Assembly: GCA_031286615.1 (NCBI GenBank)
Contig: JAITUA010000013.1
Location: forward strand, 496,001 to 560,000
DNA from: Chryseobacterium sp.
GTDB lineage: Bacteria; Bacteroidota; Bacteroidia; Flavobacteriales; Weeksellaceae
DNA length: 64,000 bases
Direction of reading: 5' to 3'
Part shown: positions 42,168 to 52,012 of the stretch, piece by piece
How the letters are laid out: every line of letters starts with the position of its first letter
Position numbering within the stretch: the stretch's first letter is position 1
Made by a program: the position numbers and the translations under genes
Notes under the pieces: model-generated
Seen by the model: the letters and a program-made list of their open reading frames with translations, nothing else
Told to the model about the DNA's origin: nothing
The model's database searches: none

Positions 42168-43166
42168 TTATGCTTTTAATTTAATTTTTAAATAATTTGT
42201 TACTCTTTTCTCAACAAAATAATACAGAAGTGATGCTACTATAATGACCATGGCAATCTTAAATAGAAAAAAGGGAAAGCTGAGGTAGCCTTCAACTTTA
42301 AATCTCTTTAAAGCAATTTCTACAAAAGGATGTGACAGGTATAGTGAATAGGAAATGTCTCCCAGAAAAATAAAGGCTTTGTTTCCTTTAAACTGAAATA
42401 CATAATCAAAAGTTAAGAAAGAAAAGACAAACAGGGAAATAATGGCCAGCTTTATCATATCATTATCTATAGGAATAATGCTAAGCAGAACCAATATAAA
42501 TAATACGATCCCTGTTACAGAAAGTAATGCTGCCCAGTTTTTTGGAATTGTAAATCTGTTCAGTAGAAGTGAAAAAAGAATTCCCACAACAAAATAGAGA
42601 TTGAGGGAATGGCATACCATCCGTAAATATGGACTTTCAAAATGGATAAAATATCCCAGGATTGAAGTAAGGATGAAGAAACCTGCAATGAAATAATATC
42701 TTTTTTCTTTAAAAAATAATGAGAGTCCGAATATTAGATAAAAGAACATCTCAAAATTTAAGGACCAGCCCAAGAAAAGTACCGGAAATTCTTTCTTTGT
42801 GGGAAGGAATAATAATGAATGGATAAGCTCATAGAGTCCTGCGCCATGAAAATACAGGAGAAAACTGCCTCCAGGTATCATCGCAGCAAATGTCAAAAGA
42901 TAATACAGTGGGACAATTCTGATCACCCTTCTTTTGTAAAATAGAGTAATCTGCTGAAAAGAATCTTTACTGAAATTTATTTTCTGAGTGGTGAAAGCCA
43001 TGATAAATCCGCTGATAATAAAAAATACGGGAACGCCAATACTCCCTTTTTTAAAGAGAATATTGCCAAGATCCAGTCCGGGCAGATTTATTGTTTCACG
43101 GAAATGAAAGCAACATACCAATAAGGCTGAGATCCCTCTTAATATCTGGAGGTTGTTAAGTTTCAT
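42168..43166 (-). CDS. Acyltransferase-3 family membrane protein
   Basis: 332 residues with about ten hydrophobic spans. QILRGISALLVCCFHFRETI contains the family's R...H pattern at the N-terminus, and KGSIGVPVFFIISGFIMAFT is the conserved second block. The end has YSLYLSHPFVEIALKRF. It probably acylates a glycan residue in the membrane. It lies 13 bases after the PF11316-like gene in the same direction. Two acyltransferase-3 genes and several beta-helix acyltransferases in one locus predict a highly decorated polymer. Confidence 0.86.
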   Translation of the reverse strand: MKLNNLQILRGISALLVCCFHFRETINLPGLDLGNILFKKGSIGVPVFFIISGFIMAFTTQKINFSKDSFQQITLFYKRRVIRIVPLYYLLTFAAMIPGGSFLLYFHGAGLYELIHSLLFLPTKKEFPVLFLGWSLNFEMFFYLIFGLSLFFKEKRYYFIAGFFILTSILGYFIHFESPYLRMVCHSLNLYFVVGILFSLLLNRFTIPKNWAALLSVTGIVLFILVLLSIIPIDNDMIKLAIISLFVFSFLTFDYVFQFKGNKAFIFLGDISYSLYLSHPFVEIALKRFKVEGYLSFPFFLFKIAMVIIVASLLYYFVEKRVTNYLKIKLKA

Positions 43167-43179
43167 GACTGGATGAATC

Positions 43180-44007
43180 TTATTTTTTAAATATCTTTTT
43201 CAAAATAAGTCCCATTACAAAAGGCACTCTGGCAATATTATGCTGAAGCGTTTTGAACCCGTCTATTGTAAATTTTGTATCTTCTGTCATTCCGTATTCT
43301 GAAAAATCTACTTCAGGAACAGCTTTATGTTTAAAGGTGACATTCATTAAGTTGTACTGATGGATAATCTGAATGTACATTTCTTTACTGTCTTCCACAG
43401 AAAAATTGGGATAATGGCGATAGCTGTTGTGTGCCCTTTCTTTTAGCATCGTTTTGAAGTTGTCTACACTTTCTGCTAAACTTACAAAAGGGTTTACTGC
43501 CTCGTTATAGACATTCACCACTGCTTTACGGTCCGGAAGCATGGTAAGCTGATATCCTCTTCTTAAATCTATTACCAGGTCATGAATTGGTTTGAAATGC
43601 TCTTGTACCGTTTTTATATAGTCCTGATGAAGCATGTCGTCGTTATCCAGTTCGCTGGTGATCACAAATTTAGTGTCAGGAGTGAAGAACTGTGGGATTA
43701 TTTCTACAGCTTTCGTTTTCATAACATCAAAATCTTCTACAAATACCGCTTTGAAAGTTGGATATTCCGTTTCAATTTCTTTAATGATTTTTCTAAACTT
43801 ATCAGATGTATTGGTGTCGAAAAAAGTAAGCCAGACGTAGTTTTGATTGGTTTGATTTTTATAAGAAGGAAGCACGTAAGTTCTGAATAATTTGAACCGG
43901 TCATCCAGCCATTCTTCAGTAAGAGGTTTATATCCTGAACGTGTTTCGTTCCAGCCTTTTGTAGGAACATTGAATCTTGTCATTATTACGTGTACAAATT
44001 GACTCAT
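43180..44007 (-). CDS. Putative rhamnosyltransferase-like glycosyltransferase (PF11316 type)
   Basis: 275 residues. The N-terminal HVIMTRFNVPTKGWN, YVWLTFFDTNTSDKFRK and SELDNDDMLHQDYI (acidic metal site) match the 'putative rhamnosyl transferase' family, a GT-A relative. Its name does not prove rhamnose is used. No rmlC or rmlD for dTDP-rhamnose was seen here, so another sugar is quite possible. It is first of a three-gene minus-strand set. Confidence 0.75.
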   Translation of the reverse strand: MSQFVHVIMTRFNVPTKGWNETRSGYKPLTEEWLDDRFKLFRTYVLPSYKNQTNQNYVWLTFFDTNTSDKFRKIIKEIETEYPTFKAVFVEDFDVMKTKAVEIIPQFFTPDTKFVITSELDNDDMLHQDYIKTVQEHFKPIHDLVIDLRRGYQLTMLPDRKAVVNVYNEAVNPFVSLAESVDNFKTMLKERAHNSYRHYPNFSVEDSKEMYIQIIHQYNLMNVTFKHKAVPEVDFSEYGMTEDTKFTIDGFKTLQHNIARVPFVMGLILKKIFKK

Positions 44008-44131
44008 CTAAATAAATTTATTTAAAGTTATATAATTTACAAGGGTTTCTGCTGTGTTTCTTTTGGCAGTACCCAACTCATTTGTGTAGTTTTTATGGAA
44101 ATAGTTGTCTGAAGTACATTAAACTTCAAGT

Positions 44132-45004
44132 TTAACCATCTACTTGCTTTCTGAAAAGCTTGTAGTAAAATCTTTTAAAAGAAAGATATTTTGCAACTAC
44201 GGCCAGAGGAATCATTTTTTGAAATTCCTTTCTTTGCTGTATAAGCTGTGTGGTACGAACATCTATGATATGGTAGGCCAGCTTGTCATGTACCTCTTCA
44301 CCGTAAAGTTTTTTTAAGGTTGGTAAAATTTTAAGGCGCTGCTTCATTATTTTGATTGGATCGGCAGACATATTATCGTTGACGTCTTTTCGGTAATGCG
44401 CAAGAGCTTCATTGATCAAAAGGGCATCGGGATGATCTTTAGTGATATAAATCCACATTACCCAGTCTTCACAGCTGGTAAGGGTAGTATCAAAAAGAAA
44501 ACCTTCCAGAAGTTTTTTGCCTATTAAAGCACAGTGTATCGGGATGGAAAATTTAAGATCCCAGTCGTAGACAATTCCATCAAAAGTCACGAAATTTTGC
44601 TCAATATTTTTATAGCCTGGAAGATGGGTTTGGTTTCTGTAGATGGTGTACTGACTTACAATCAATGGATATTCTTTGTCTCCGGAAAGGCTTTTTGAAA
44701 ATTTTTCACGGTGTATCAGATCATCAGAATCTAAAAACTGTATATAATCTCCGGTCACAATTTCCAGAGCTGCATTTCTTGCAGAAGATAAACCTCCGTT
44801 TTCTTTATAAAGATATTTAAAACGGTTGTCTTTTTTTACCCATTTATCAGCTACTTCGTCAGTATTATCAGGTGATCCGTCATTGACAATGATACATTCC
44901 CAATTTTCATAAGTTTGATCTAGTATAGACTGCAGACATTCGTCTAAAAACTGAGCCTGTTTGTAGCAGGGGACAATTACGGATACTTTGGGATTCATTT
45001 TCAT
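44132..45004 (-). CDS. GT2-family glycosyltransferase
   Basis: 290 residues from the ATG at 45004, with another M two codons on. MNPKVSVIVPCYKQAQFLDE, NDGSPDNTDEVADKW and YIQFLDSDDLIHREKF (DXD region DSDD) give the GT-A fold. The C-terminal SCEDWVMWIYITKDHPDALL is an acceptor-side block typical of GT2. The 172 bases before the start show no clear promoter box. Probably a separate small transcription unit. Specificity unknown. Confidence 0.87.
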   Translation of the reverse strand: MKMNPKVSVIVPCYKQAQFLDECLQSILDQTYENWECIIVNDGSPDNTDEVADKWVKKDNRFKYLYKENGGLSSARNAALEIVTGDYIQFLDSDDLIHREKFSKSLSGDKEYPLIVSQYTIYRNQTHLPGYKNIEQNFVTFDGIVYDWDLKFSIPIHCALIGKKLLEGFLFDTTLTSCEDWVMWIYITKDHPDALLINEALAHYRKDVNDNMSADPIKIMKQRLKILPTLKKLYGEEVHDKLAYHIIDVRTTQLIQQRKEFQKMIPLAVVAKYLSFKRFYYKLFRKQVDG

Positions 45005-45176
45005 TTTTTATTCAATAGGTTTAATGTGTTTTTTAATGCTTCAGTTGGTCATAAAACCAATACTTTTTAATCGTTTTTTCTTTACCTTAATAATATCTGA
45101 AGCTTTCTGGTCGAAGGTACAAAAATTATTTTTTCCGGTACAGAATGGTATCTTTCCGTGTGATCATTATTATCTT

Positions 45177-45845
45177 TTATAAATAAGATGAATAGAGTTT
45201 CTTCAGGTATTCATCGGGAGACAGACCTGCGAAAAAATCTTCTGTAATGCTGTTGAATTCTATATTATAAAAGGAACCTTCATCCACCGTTTCATAATCT
45301 GCATTTTTTGCAAGATGATTCTCCAGCTGAGACAAAATCTCCGGTAATGAATACTGGTAAGGGTAAGCCAGATTAACAATCTCATTGTTGAGGTCTTGCA
45401 TATACTTCCCGACAAATGATGCAATATCATCTGTACCAATCAGTATTCTTCTTGCATTGCTGTGAATTGTAAGTTTATTTTCCGATAAAATTGAGTTTTT
45501 AAGAAAGTTGATCAGCGTATTGGGATTTCCTCCGCGACCCACAGCATTTCCAACTCTGAAAATAACGAAGTTTGTACAATGCTCAGCAATTATCTTTTCA
45601 ATCATAATTTTATGAATTACATAAGGACTGTCGTTTTTAGTGGGATCATAAATACTGCATGTGGAGAAATAGATAAGCTTTTTACCTGGATTTTGGCTGA
45701 TAACCGATTTCAACAGGGATATTTCTCTTTCAAATTCAGCAGGATTCTTTTCCAACGAATTGGAAACTCCTGATGCGAAAAAAACAACATCTTCTTTATC
45801 ATAAAGTTTTACGGCATTTGCCAGGATTCCACTACCAATAATCAT
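45177..45845 (-). CDS. NAD-dependent epimerase/dehydratase-like protein
   Basis: 222 residues, shorter than the usual ~310. The N-terminal MIIGSGILANAVK looks like a shortened nucleotide-binding loop (GSGILA), FSTCSIYDPT holds the active-site serine region and YVIHK the YxxxK catalytic motif. FRVGNAVGRGGNPNTLINF resembles the sugar-nucleotide-binding part. It is likely a small extended SDR acting on a nucleotide sugar. The shortness and the reduced glycine motif leave activity uncertain. It lies just upstream, on the same strand, of the GT2 gene at 44132. Confidence 0.72.
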   Translation of the reverse strand: MIIGSGILANAVKLYDKEDVVFFASGVSNSLEKNPAEFEREISLLKSVISQNPGKKLIYFSTCSIYDPTKNDSPYVIHKIMIEKIIAEHCTNFVIFRVGNAVGRGGNPNTLINFLKNSILSENKLTIHSNARRILIGTDDIASFVGKYMQDLNNEIVNLAYPYQYSLPEILSQLENHLAKNADYETVDEGSFYNIEFNSITEDFFAGLSPDEYLKKLYSSYL

Positions 45846-45901
45846 ATGTTTCTTTTCAAATTAAGATGTTAGTTTTAAATCTTTTAAATACATCACTAGA
45901 T

Positions 45902-46747
45902 TTAAAGTTTTTTAAAGATTTTAAAAAGTCCAAGTGTATTGCCCAATTTTGCCCATCTTGAATTTTTTACATGATTCAATTGGTTGAGTGCCTGGTCATA
46001 TTTCTTTTTAGGGACATAGCTCTGAAGAAAAAGATCTTCAATACTTATGTTTCTTCTTTCTGCCATTTTGATCAGGGCAACCCAGTGCCAGAACAATGCT
46101 TTTTCTGCATTTTTGGTAGTAGAGATCCCACTATCATGGATTCTGTATAAGTATAAATCTTCATCAATATATTTAACTGGGGCTATTTCGCACATTTTCA
46201 TGTACCAGTCTTTATCTTCAGCAATTTTTAAGAAAGGATCAATGCCTGATGTTTTTTCATAAATCTTCTTTTTGAAAGTGACGAAATGTGAAATCTCTGC
46301 ATTGAAGTTAAAGTAAGACTGGTTAAGTTCTGTGATCTGTTTGGCTTTATGAACGGACAGAGGATTAAGGTTTTCATCACAACGTACAAAATTTGAGTAA
46401 ACCAAACCTGTTTCCGGATATTCGGAATGTGTTTTTAGAACAATTTCCAAGGCGTGAGAAGCCAAAGCGTCATCAGGGTCCAGAAAACCGCATACTTCTG
46501 ATTCAGCAAGATCTATTAATCTCCTTTTTGTATATCCGATTCCTCTGTTTTGGTCATTCTGATGTATTTTAAATCGGAAATCATCACCTATGATCTTTTT
46601 GATAACTTCAAGAGAATCATCGGTAGAACCGTCATCCAAAATTACCGCTTCCCAATCTGTTTCAGTCTGTGCAACTAAGCTTTGGCAGCATTTTTCAAAA
46701 AAATGACCATTGTTATAATTGGCAATAAGTACACTGAATTTACTCAT
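45902..46747 (-). CDS. GT2-family glycosyltransferase
   Basis: 281 residues. MSKFSVLIANYNNGHFFEKC, DDGSTDDSLEVIKKI and GFLDPDDALASHALEI (DPDD) mirror the gene at 38587-39426, so the two are paralogues. LKIAEDKDWYMKMCEIAPV is the acceptor block. Its start overlaps the stop of the WbsX gene by 8 bases. It is the last gene of the long minus-strand operon that begins at wzm. Confidence 0.87.
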   Translation of the reverse strand: MSKFSVLIANYNNGHFFEKCCQSLVAQTETDWEAVILDDGSTDDSLEVIKKIIGDDFRFKIHQNDQNRGIGYTKRRLIDLAESEVCGFLDPDDALASHALEIVLKTHSEYPETGLVYSNFVRCDENLNPLSVHKAKQITELNQSYFNFNAEISHFVTFKKKIYEKTSGIDPFLKIAEDKDWYMKMCEIAPVKYIDEDLYLYRIHDSGISTTKNAEKALFWHWVALIKMAERRNISIEDLFLQSYVPKKKYDQALNQLNHVKNSRWAKLGNTLGLFKIFKKL

Positions 46748-47864
46748 TTCGACTGTGTTTATTCAAGATTTTTTTTAATGCATTCAGATATCCGAAACCA
46801 TGTTTTCTATCTGGTTCCAGAATATTTCCTTCTGCCCATTCGTTCCAGGATTTAACAATTAAAAACTGTTCAGGATAGTCTTTTTTATCTTCAAGATATT
46901 TTGCTGCTTTTTCAACCTGTTGTTCGAATAGTTCCGGGGAATTATTAGCAAGTATAATGCCTCTGTAGCCGCTTCTGGGAGTATTGTCCCAATTTGGCAG
47001 GATGCATGGATAGGTAGGAACGTTACTTTCTTCAAACTTTAAGTCGTTTACAACTGCCCTGGCATCCTGAATTCTGACTTTAGGCTGTTCTTTTTTCTTA
47101 ATTCCGATTAATCCTTTTATTCTGTTTTTATAATATTGAGAATGTGAGATATATTCTTTTTTATCAATATGAGGTACCCATGCTTTCTGAAAAGCATTAG
47201 AAATCTTACTATCATATCCCATAGACTGAAAATCAAGGTCATCACGAAGTTTATTGGATGCCATCACATATAGACCATCAAATCCGTTTTCTTTTGCAAG
47301 TTCTCTGAATCTGGAAATATAGTGTGGATCTCCATCATTTAAATGGTTGGGATCATAGATGATTAAAAGAGGTTTGTTGTCCACTTTTATATATCTATCA
47401 TCTTTAAAGAAAGGAAGAAGATATTCAAAATGGGCAATTAAGTCCTGTTCGTTTGGATAAACCTGTTGAGCCAGAATTTTTTCTGATAATCCGTGCCATA
47501 TCCCTGACCAAGTTTCATTGGCCCAGCAGAAACAAAATGGAAAATCCGGTTTCCCTGATTTTAAAACATCGTTGGCAACACGTTCCAACAACTGTTTGCC
47601 ATTACCAAACCAGTAATGGTAGTAGATAAATCCATGTACTCCATAGTCTTTTGCCATCTGAGCCTGCTGTTCTCTTACTTCGGGAACCCTCAGGTCATAA
47701 TATCCAAGATCTCCCGGATATATAGGTTGTTCGTGTCCTTCAAATAAAGGTTGGGCTTTTCCTACATTTGTCCATTCCGTAAATCCTTTTCCCCACCATT
47801 CGTCATTTTCCGGGACGGGATGGTATTGAGGGAGGTAGAATGCAAGGGGTTTTATTTTTTTCAT
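46740..47864 (-). CDS. WbsX-family (GH99-like) polysaccharide protein
   Basis: 374 residues. Characteristic of WbsX (PF14307, related to GH99) are FYLPQYHPVPENDEWWGKGF near the start, YGVHGFIYYHYWFGNGKQLL, FCFCWANETWSGIWHG, and WNEWAEGNILEPDRKHGFGY near the end. WbsX proteins occur in O-antigen and capsule clusters; whether they form or cut a glycosidic bond is not settled. Cytoplasmic, as no signal peptide is seen. Gene overlaps and short gaps place it in the long minus-strand operon. Confidence 0.88.
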   Translation of the reverse strand: MKKIKPLAFYLPQYHPVPENDEWWGKGFTEWTNVGKAQPLFEGHEQPIYPGDLGYYDLRVPEVREQQAQMAKDYGVHGFIYYHYWFGNGKQLLERVANDVLKSGKPDFPFCFCWANETWSGIWHGLSEKILAQQVYPNEQDLIAHFEYLLPFFKDDRYIKVDNKPLLIIYDPNHLNDGDPHYISRFRELAKENGFDGLYVMASNKLRDDLDFQSMGYDSKISNAFQKAWVPHIDKKEYISHSQYYKNRIKGLIGIKKKEQPKVRIQDARAVVNDLKFEESNVPTYPCILPNWDNTPRSGYRGIILANNSPELFEQQVEKAAKYLEDKKDYPEQFLIVKSWNEWAEGNILEPDRKHGFGYLNALKKILNKHSRNE

Positions 47865-47866
47865 AA

Positions 47867-48478
47867 TCAGTCTAATGTTTTTATTAATCTGGCGGGAATT
47901 CCAGCTATAACTGAGTTTTTCGGGAAACTCTTATTCACTACGGAGTTGGCTCCTATAATACAATTTTCACCAATTGTCACTCCAGGAAGAATACATACTC
48001 CTTCACCAATCCATACATTGTCTTCAATAATTACCGGACCTTTGGAATATAGTGGCCTCATTCCAGGGATATCTTTCAGATCATCAATGCTTATATTTCC
48101 ATGGGAATGATCAGAAATGTATATTCTGCTAGCCATGAGTACATTATTTCCGATACTGATTTTATTTATGGCACCAATATGTACATCGGAATTGCAGATG
48201 ACATCATCACCAATTATTATTTCTGGTGTGAAATTTTCTCCTTGAAAACGATCCCATGCTTCTAGTCGCAAATGAAATAAAGAACTGAAATTTTTGCCTA
48301 TTGATATGTATTTAGGGTTTTTTATCAAGTGTTCTTCCGGTAATGCAGAATTGGGTCCAAAGTTTTTAAAACTTTTCTTAGCCCACGCATTGATTTTATT
48401 TTGAGTGTGGGCTTTATAAGCATTTGAATTCAGTACATCGAACAAAAAATTGACAATATATTTCTTTAAAAAATTCAT
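47867..48478 (-). CDS. Left-handed beta-helix O-acetyltransferase
   Basis: 203 residues. Hexapeptide repeats (PEIIIGDDVICNSDVHIGAI, KISIGNNVLMASRIYISDHS, VIIEDNVWIGEGVCILPGVT, IGENCIIGANSVVNKSFPKN) and IYISDHSHGNISIDDL with the catalytic histidine region identify a WbbJ-like enzyme. Its ATG overlaps the previous stop by 4 bases (ATGA). It likely O-acetylates a sugar of the polymer. Confidence 0.84.
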   Translation of the reverse strand: MNFLKKYIVNFLFDVLNSNAYKAHTQNKINAWAKKSFKNFGPNSALPEEHLIKNPKYISIGKNFSSLFHLRLEAWDRFQGENFTPEIIIGDDVICNSDVHIGAINKISIGNNVLMASRIYISDHSHGNISIDDLKDIPGMRPLYSKGPVIIEDNVWIGEGVCILPGVTIGENCIIGANSVVNKSFPKNSVIAGIPARLIKTLD

Positions 48479-49986
48479 AATTTTCCTGTTATTTGGTAGT
48501 ATAATATTTTTAGAAAAAGAATTTTATTTTCCTTTAGAAGTTTTTTGTAATATTTTATTTTATATCCTGGTAATATTTTAAACTTTTCTGCAGTTGAGAG
48601 GTATTTATTTACAGTAGTATCAAAATCTGGATTATAGATATTTTCAGATGTTATCATTAATTCATTAATTGATTGATAGGATCCTGAAACATCTTTTCTT
48701 TTCTCAAGGAATGACATTGGATTGTTTCCTTTTAATATTTCATCCAAATTCATAGCGAATTCCTCTTCATTAATCATGGAATCACTATATGGTTTTTTAC
48801 TGACTTCTTTTTTATGAAGGATAGCAAAGTCTTCAATTAACTGATTTGTATTGTCAACATTTTTGAATGTATCCGATTTATAAAATAAATCCTTCAAATC
48901 ATTAAAAAGACACTCCGGATTTACATAAGCAAAAATGGGTAAGCCTGAAGCAGCAGCAATTTGTGTCATCAATGCTCCCGCAAATGGGAACGTACAAATA
49001 TAGTAGTCTGCTTTTTTCATAACCTCGTAAAGGTCATATCGGTCACCAATCAAATAAATTCTGTTGTTTAATCCGTTAGAATGAATAAAATCTTCAATTA
49101 CCTTACTGTTTCCGCTTCCTGCAAATAGGAAAATAAGGTTTTCATCTATATTTAAGAGTTTATTAATGGTTTCAAGAAATTCAAAATTCTTCCCCAAAAT
49201 TTTATAAAAAGAACTTCCTGAAAAAATTATTTTTTTACCTTCTATATTGAAATCAAAACCTTGAAATGGAGTTTTTGATAAAATAGGATAATAGGGAAGT
49301 ATTCTACTTTTTTCTTTAGGAATATCTCTTAATTGCTCAGATAAGTTAAGGCCATAAGAACGGAATTCGATATTTATATCTGTAATATCTACCCCAAGCC
49401 AAAAAGAATGGTCAGTTAAGTTAATCTGATATCGTTGAACTCCCTTTATTTTATAAAAAGCCATATATGCAATTGTATCCCATGGAATTAAATGCATTAA
49501 TATATGTTGCGGTTTTTCAACTAATAAAATATTAATTAAGTTTTTACATAATTCTATTCTATTATTACCTTCCAAATAATAAATACTTTTATTATCATAG
49601 TTTTCAATTTCTGATAAAATAGCTTCATTTTTATATTGTCTGTTTTTACTTTCAAAAACAAGAACAATTCGCTTGTTTAATCTCTGTAATGCTCTTAAAT
49701 ATTGTTGAGTTAAACCTCTGTTATCATATCCAAAGTAGTCATAAAATAAAACAGTATCCTGTTCTGGGATTATTGTTTCTGCTTTAAAAAGAGAATCAGC
49801 AATTATTTTTAAAGAATCTTCTAATTCTTTATCATACAGAGTATTATTAAAACAATAGTTATATTGAAGATGGGAAGATAACTCGACAAGCCGTAAAGCT
49901 AAGTCAAAATTATTTTGATTTAGAGCCTTTTTTAAATTCTCTTTCAGAATTTTATCTACGTGAATGAGCTTTTTATTTGAAATCAT
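48475..49986 (-). CDS. Putative GT-B glycosyltransferase
   Basis: 503 residues, strikingly rich in Lys/Asn/Ile, in line with the very A+T-rich DNA here. A helical N-terminal ~70 residues is followed by a Rossmann-like half ([37 protein letters not shown]) and a C-terminal half with [31 protein letters not shown] and [20 protein letters not shown]. The last resembles the donor-binding end of SPINDLY/OGT-like or GT4 enzymes, but no clear EX7E. It sits in a run of overlapping genes. No close family can be named. Confidence 0.6.
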   Translation of the reverse strand: MISNKKLIHVDKILKENLKKALNQNNFDLALRLVELSSHLQYNYCFNNTLYDKELEDSLKIIADSLFKAETIIPEQDTVLFYDYFGYDNRGLTQQYLRALQRLNKRIVLVFESKNRQYKNEAILSEIENYDNKSIYYLEGNNRIELCKNLINILLVEKPQHILMHLIPWDTIAYMAFYKIKGVQRYQINLTDHSFWLGVDITDINIEFRSYGLNLSEQLRDIPKEKSRILPYYPILSKTPFQGFDFNIEGKKIIFSGSSFYKILGKNFEFLETINKLLNIDENLIFLFAGSGNSKVIEDFIHSNGLNNRIYLIGDRYDLYEVMKKADYYICTFPFAGALMTQIAAASGLPIFAYVNPECLFNDLKDLFYKSDTFKNVDNTNQLIEDFAILHKKEVSKKPYSDSMINEEEFAMNLDEILKGNNPMSFLEKRKDVSGSYQSINELMITSENIYNPDFDTTVNKYLSTAEKFKILPGYKIKYYKKLLKENKILFLKILYYQITGKL

Positions 49987-51076
49987 TTAAAGCTGAAATT
50001 ATTTTACTTATTTCGGATTCACTCATTACAGGAGAAATGGGAAGGCTCAATACTTCCGCATGAATCTTTTCACTGATTGGAAATGACAGGTTATTCCAAT
50101 CTTTATAGGCTTCTTGTTTATGAGGTGGAATAGGATAGTGAATTAAAGTCTGCACTCCATTTTCTGTAAGATATGTCTGTAATTCATCTCTTTTTTCAGA
50201 GCGGATAACGAATACATGCCAAACATGTTCATTTTCATCAGCAGGATATTCAGGAAGAATAATTACCGGGTTTTTTATTTCATCTATAAAACGCTTTGAA
50301 ATCTTTCTTCTTATTTTATTTTCGTTATCAATATATTTTAATTTAATATCCAAAACGGCAGCTTGAATTTCATCAAGTCTTGAATTTAATCCTTTATATA
50401 TGTTTACATATTTTTGATTGGAGCCATAATTGGCCAAAGCTCTGATTGCCTTCATTAAATCATCATCATTGGTCGTTACAGCACCAGCATCTCCTAGGGC
50501 GCCGAGATTTTTCCCCGGATAAAAGCTGAAACCAGCTGCATCACCAAGATTTCCTGATTTTATTCCCTTCCACTCTGCTCCGATAGTCTGGGCATTGTCT
50601 TCTATTATTTTAAGGTTATACTTTTTTGCAATTTCTTTAAGCAGATCAGAAAATACAATCCTTCCCTGAAGATGTACGATAAGAATACCTTTAGTTTTAG
50701 AAGTTATCTTTTCCTCAATCTTAGAGATATCAATATTATAAGTGTTAATTTCCGGCTCTACCAAAACAGGGACTAAACCGTTGTCTGAAATAGCTAGAAT
50801 GGAGGCAATATAAGTATTGGAAGGAACAATGATTTCATCCCCGATATTCATTACTCCTAATTCTATATAGGCTCTCAGAATGAGTCTTAAGGCATCTAAA
50901 CCATTGGCTACACCAATAGAATGTTTGACCCCGATATAATCCGAAAGATTTTTTTCGAAGTTTGAAAGCTGGCTGCCCATTAGATACCATCCCGAGCGGA
51001 AAACTTCTAAAAGTTTCGCCTCTATTTCATTTTGATATTGTAAGTTTATCTTTTGTAAATCAAGAAATTTAATCAT
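49973..51076 (-). CDS. fdtB: FdtB/QdtB-type sugar-nucleotide aminotransferase (DegT family)
   Basis: 367 residues. The start [20 protein letters not shown] is typical of FdtB/QdtB. PLP lysine is K189 in [16 protein letters not shown], with the [13 protein letters not shown] block before it. The enzyme should add an amino group to C3 of a dTDP-3-keto-6-deoxyhexose, giving dTDP-Fuc3N or dTDP-Qui3N. The two FdtA-like ketoisomerase genes upstream and RmlA/RmlB support this pathway. It overlaps the next gene by 14 bases and lies 3 bases after the GNAT/FemAB-like gene. Confidence 0.85.
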   Translation of the reverse strand: MIKFLDLQKINLQYQNEIEAKLLEVFRSGWYLMGSQLSNFEKNLSDYIGVKHSIGVANGLDALRLILRAYIELGVMNIGDEIIVPSNTYIASILAISDNGLVPVLVEPEINTYNIDISKIEEKITSKTKGILIVHLQGRIVFSDLLKEIAKKYNLKIIEDNAQTIGAEWKGIKSGNLGDAAGFSFYPGKNLGALGDAGAVTTNDDDLMKAIRALANYGSNQKYVNIYKGLNSRLDEIQAAVLDIKLKYIDNENKIRRKISKRFIDEIKNPVIILPEYPADENEHVWHVFVIRSEKRDELQTYLTENGVQTLIHYPIPPHKQEAYKDWNNLSFPISEKIHAEVLSLPISPVMSESEISKIISALNDFK

Positions 51077-51079
51077 AAT

Positions 51080-52012
51080 TTAAAGTTTAATTGAATAAAA
51101 ATCTAAGGCAATTCCTCTTGCTCCCATATTCTCTTTCTGCTGAATTAATCCTTCATTTAAGTATGTACCCTGGTTCTCTGTGGAAATTCCAAAACTGTAG
51201 TATTTTCTGTCTTTGAATTTATCCAAAAGAGAGTGATTAATAAAATCTAATGCTCCTATTTTTCTTCCTTCCGGAGATGCCGCCATATATTGTGTATGAA
51301 TGACATTTCCAAAATCAAAAATAACAATACCAGCTAAAATACTGCCATCTTTTTGTGCTTCATACAATTTTATATTTTCTGGAAATTTTGTTTTTAAGAG
51401 TGTGATTTCTTCTATTGTATGCACTGGCTTTGTATCAAACTTCTGAAGCACGGAAGTAAGTAAGATCCAGTATTCTTCAAAGTTTGTTCTTTCAGTAACG
51501 ATTATTTTATTTTCTTCACATTTTCTCACCAGTTGTCTTTTGGTCTCAGAAAATCGGATTGGGTTTGAAAGATCAATAACGGAAGAAATATCTCTTCTGA
51601 AAAGATTGGCATCATTACGGAAAAGTGCATATAAATCTTCCTCTGAAGGATATTTATGAAAAATACTTGGAACAGCTTTGTATATTATTTCATTGAAAGA
51701 AAGGTCACAATAATATTTTTTTATTTGACTAAAAATTTCCAAAACTTCACTAGCTTTTACAGCATGTGATAAAATTAATGACCCAAAAGTCAAACCTCCA
51801 TGAGAAATAATCTGTCTTTCAGATTCGTTAGCAGGTAGAACTGCGACAATTTTATTATTTTTTAAAATTAGAATTGAATGGTCTTTGAAACGATCAGAGT
51901 GATATTCCATAAAATCCCTATCAAAAAAGAAAAGTCCATTTTTTGATGCAGAGATAAAAGAATTCCAAATTTCTTTATAAGAATTATTGTATTTGATTAT
52001 TTCAAATTCCAT
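51080..52012 (-). CDS. FemAB/GNAT-like acyltransferase
   Basis: 310 residues. A double-GNAT arrangement is suggested: SNGLFFFDRDFMEYHSDRFK-like start (here SKNGLFFFDRDFMEYHSDRF), LPANESERQIISHGG, and in the second half LYEAQKDGSILAGIVIFDFG, AASPEGRKIGALDFINHSLL, and SFGISTENQGTYLNEGL. This matches acetyltransferase domain 6 (FemAB-like) proteins found in amino-sugar loci. It may transfer an acyl group, or an amino acid, to the 3-amino group made by FdtB. Its gene lies between fdtB and a beta-helix acetyltransferase, so two N-acylation candidates coexist. Confidence 0.72.
   Translation of the reverse strand: MEFEIIKYNNSYKEIWNSFISASKNGLFFFDRDFMEYHSDRFKDHSILILKNNKIVAVLPANESERQIISHGGLTFGSLILSHAVKASEVLEIFSQIKKYYCDLSFNEIIYKAVPSIFHKYPSEEDLYALFRNDANLFRRDISSVIDLSNPIRFSETKRQLVRKCEENKIIVTERTNFEEYWILLTSVLQKFDTKPVHTIEEITLLKTKFPENIKLYEAQKDGSILAGIVIFDFGNVIHTQYMAASPEGRKIGALDFINHSLLDKFKDRKYYSFGISTENQGTYLNEGLIQQKENMGARGIALDFYSIKL

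Noticed and set aside
45039-45103. Inverted repeat GCTTCAG/CTGAAGC between two glycan genes
   Set aside because: Seven-base arms separated by more than 50 bases in A+T-rich DNA are expected by chance; no other mark of a mobile element.
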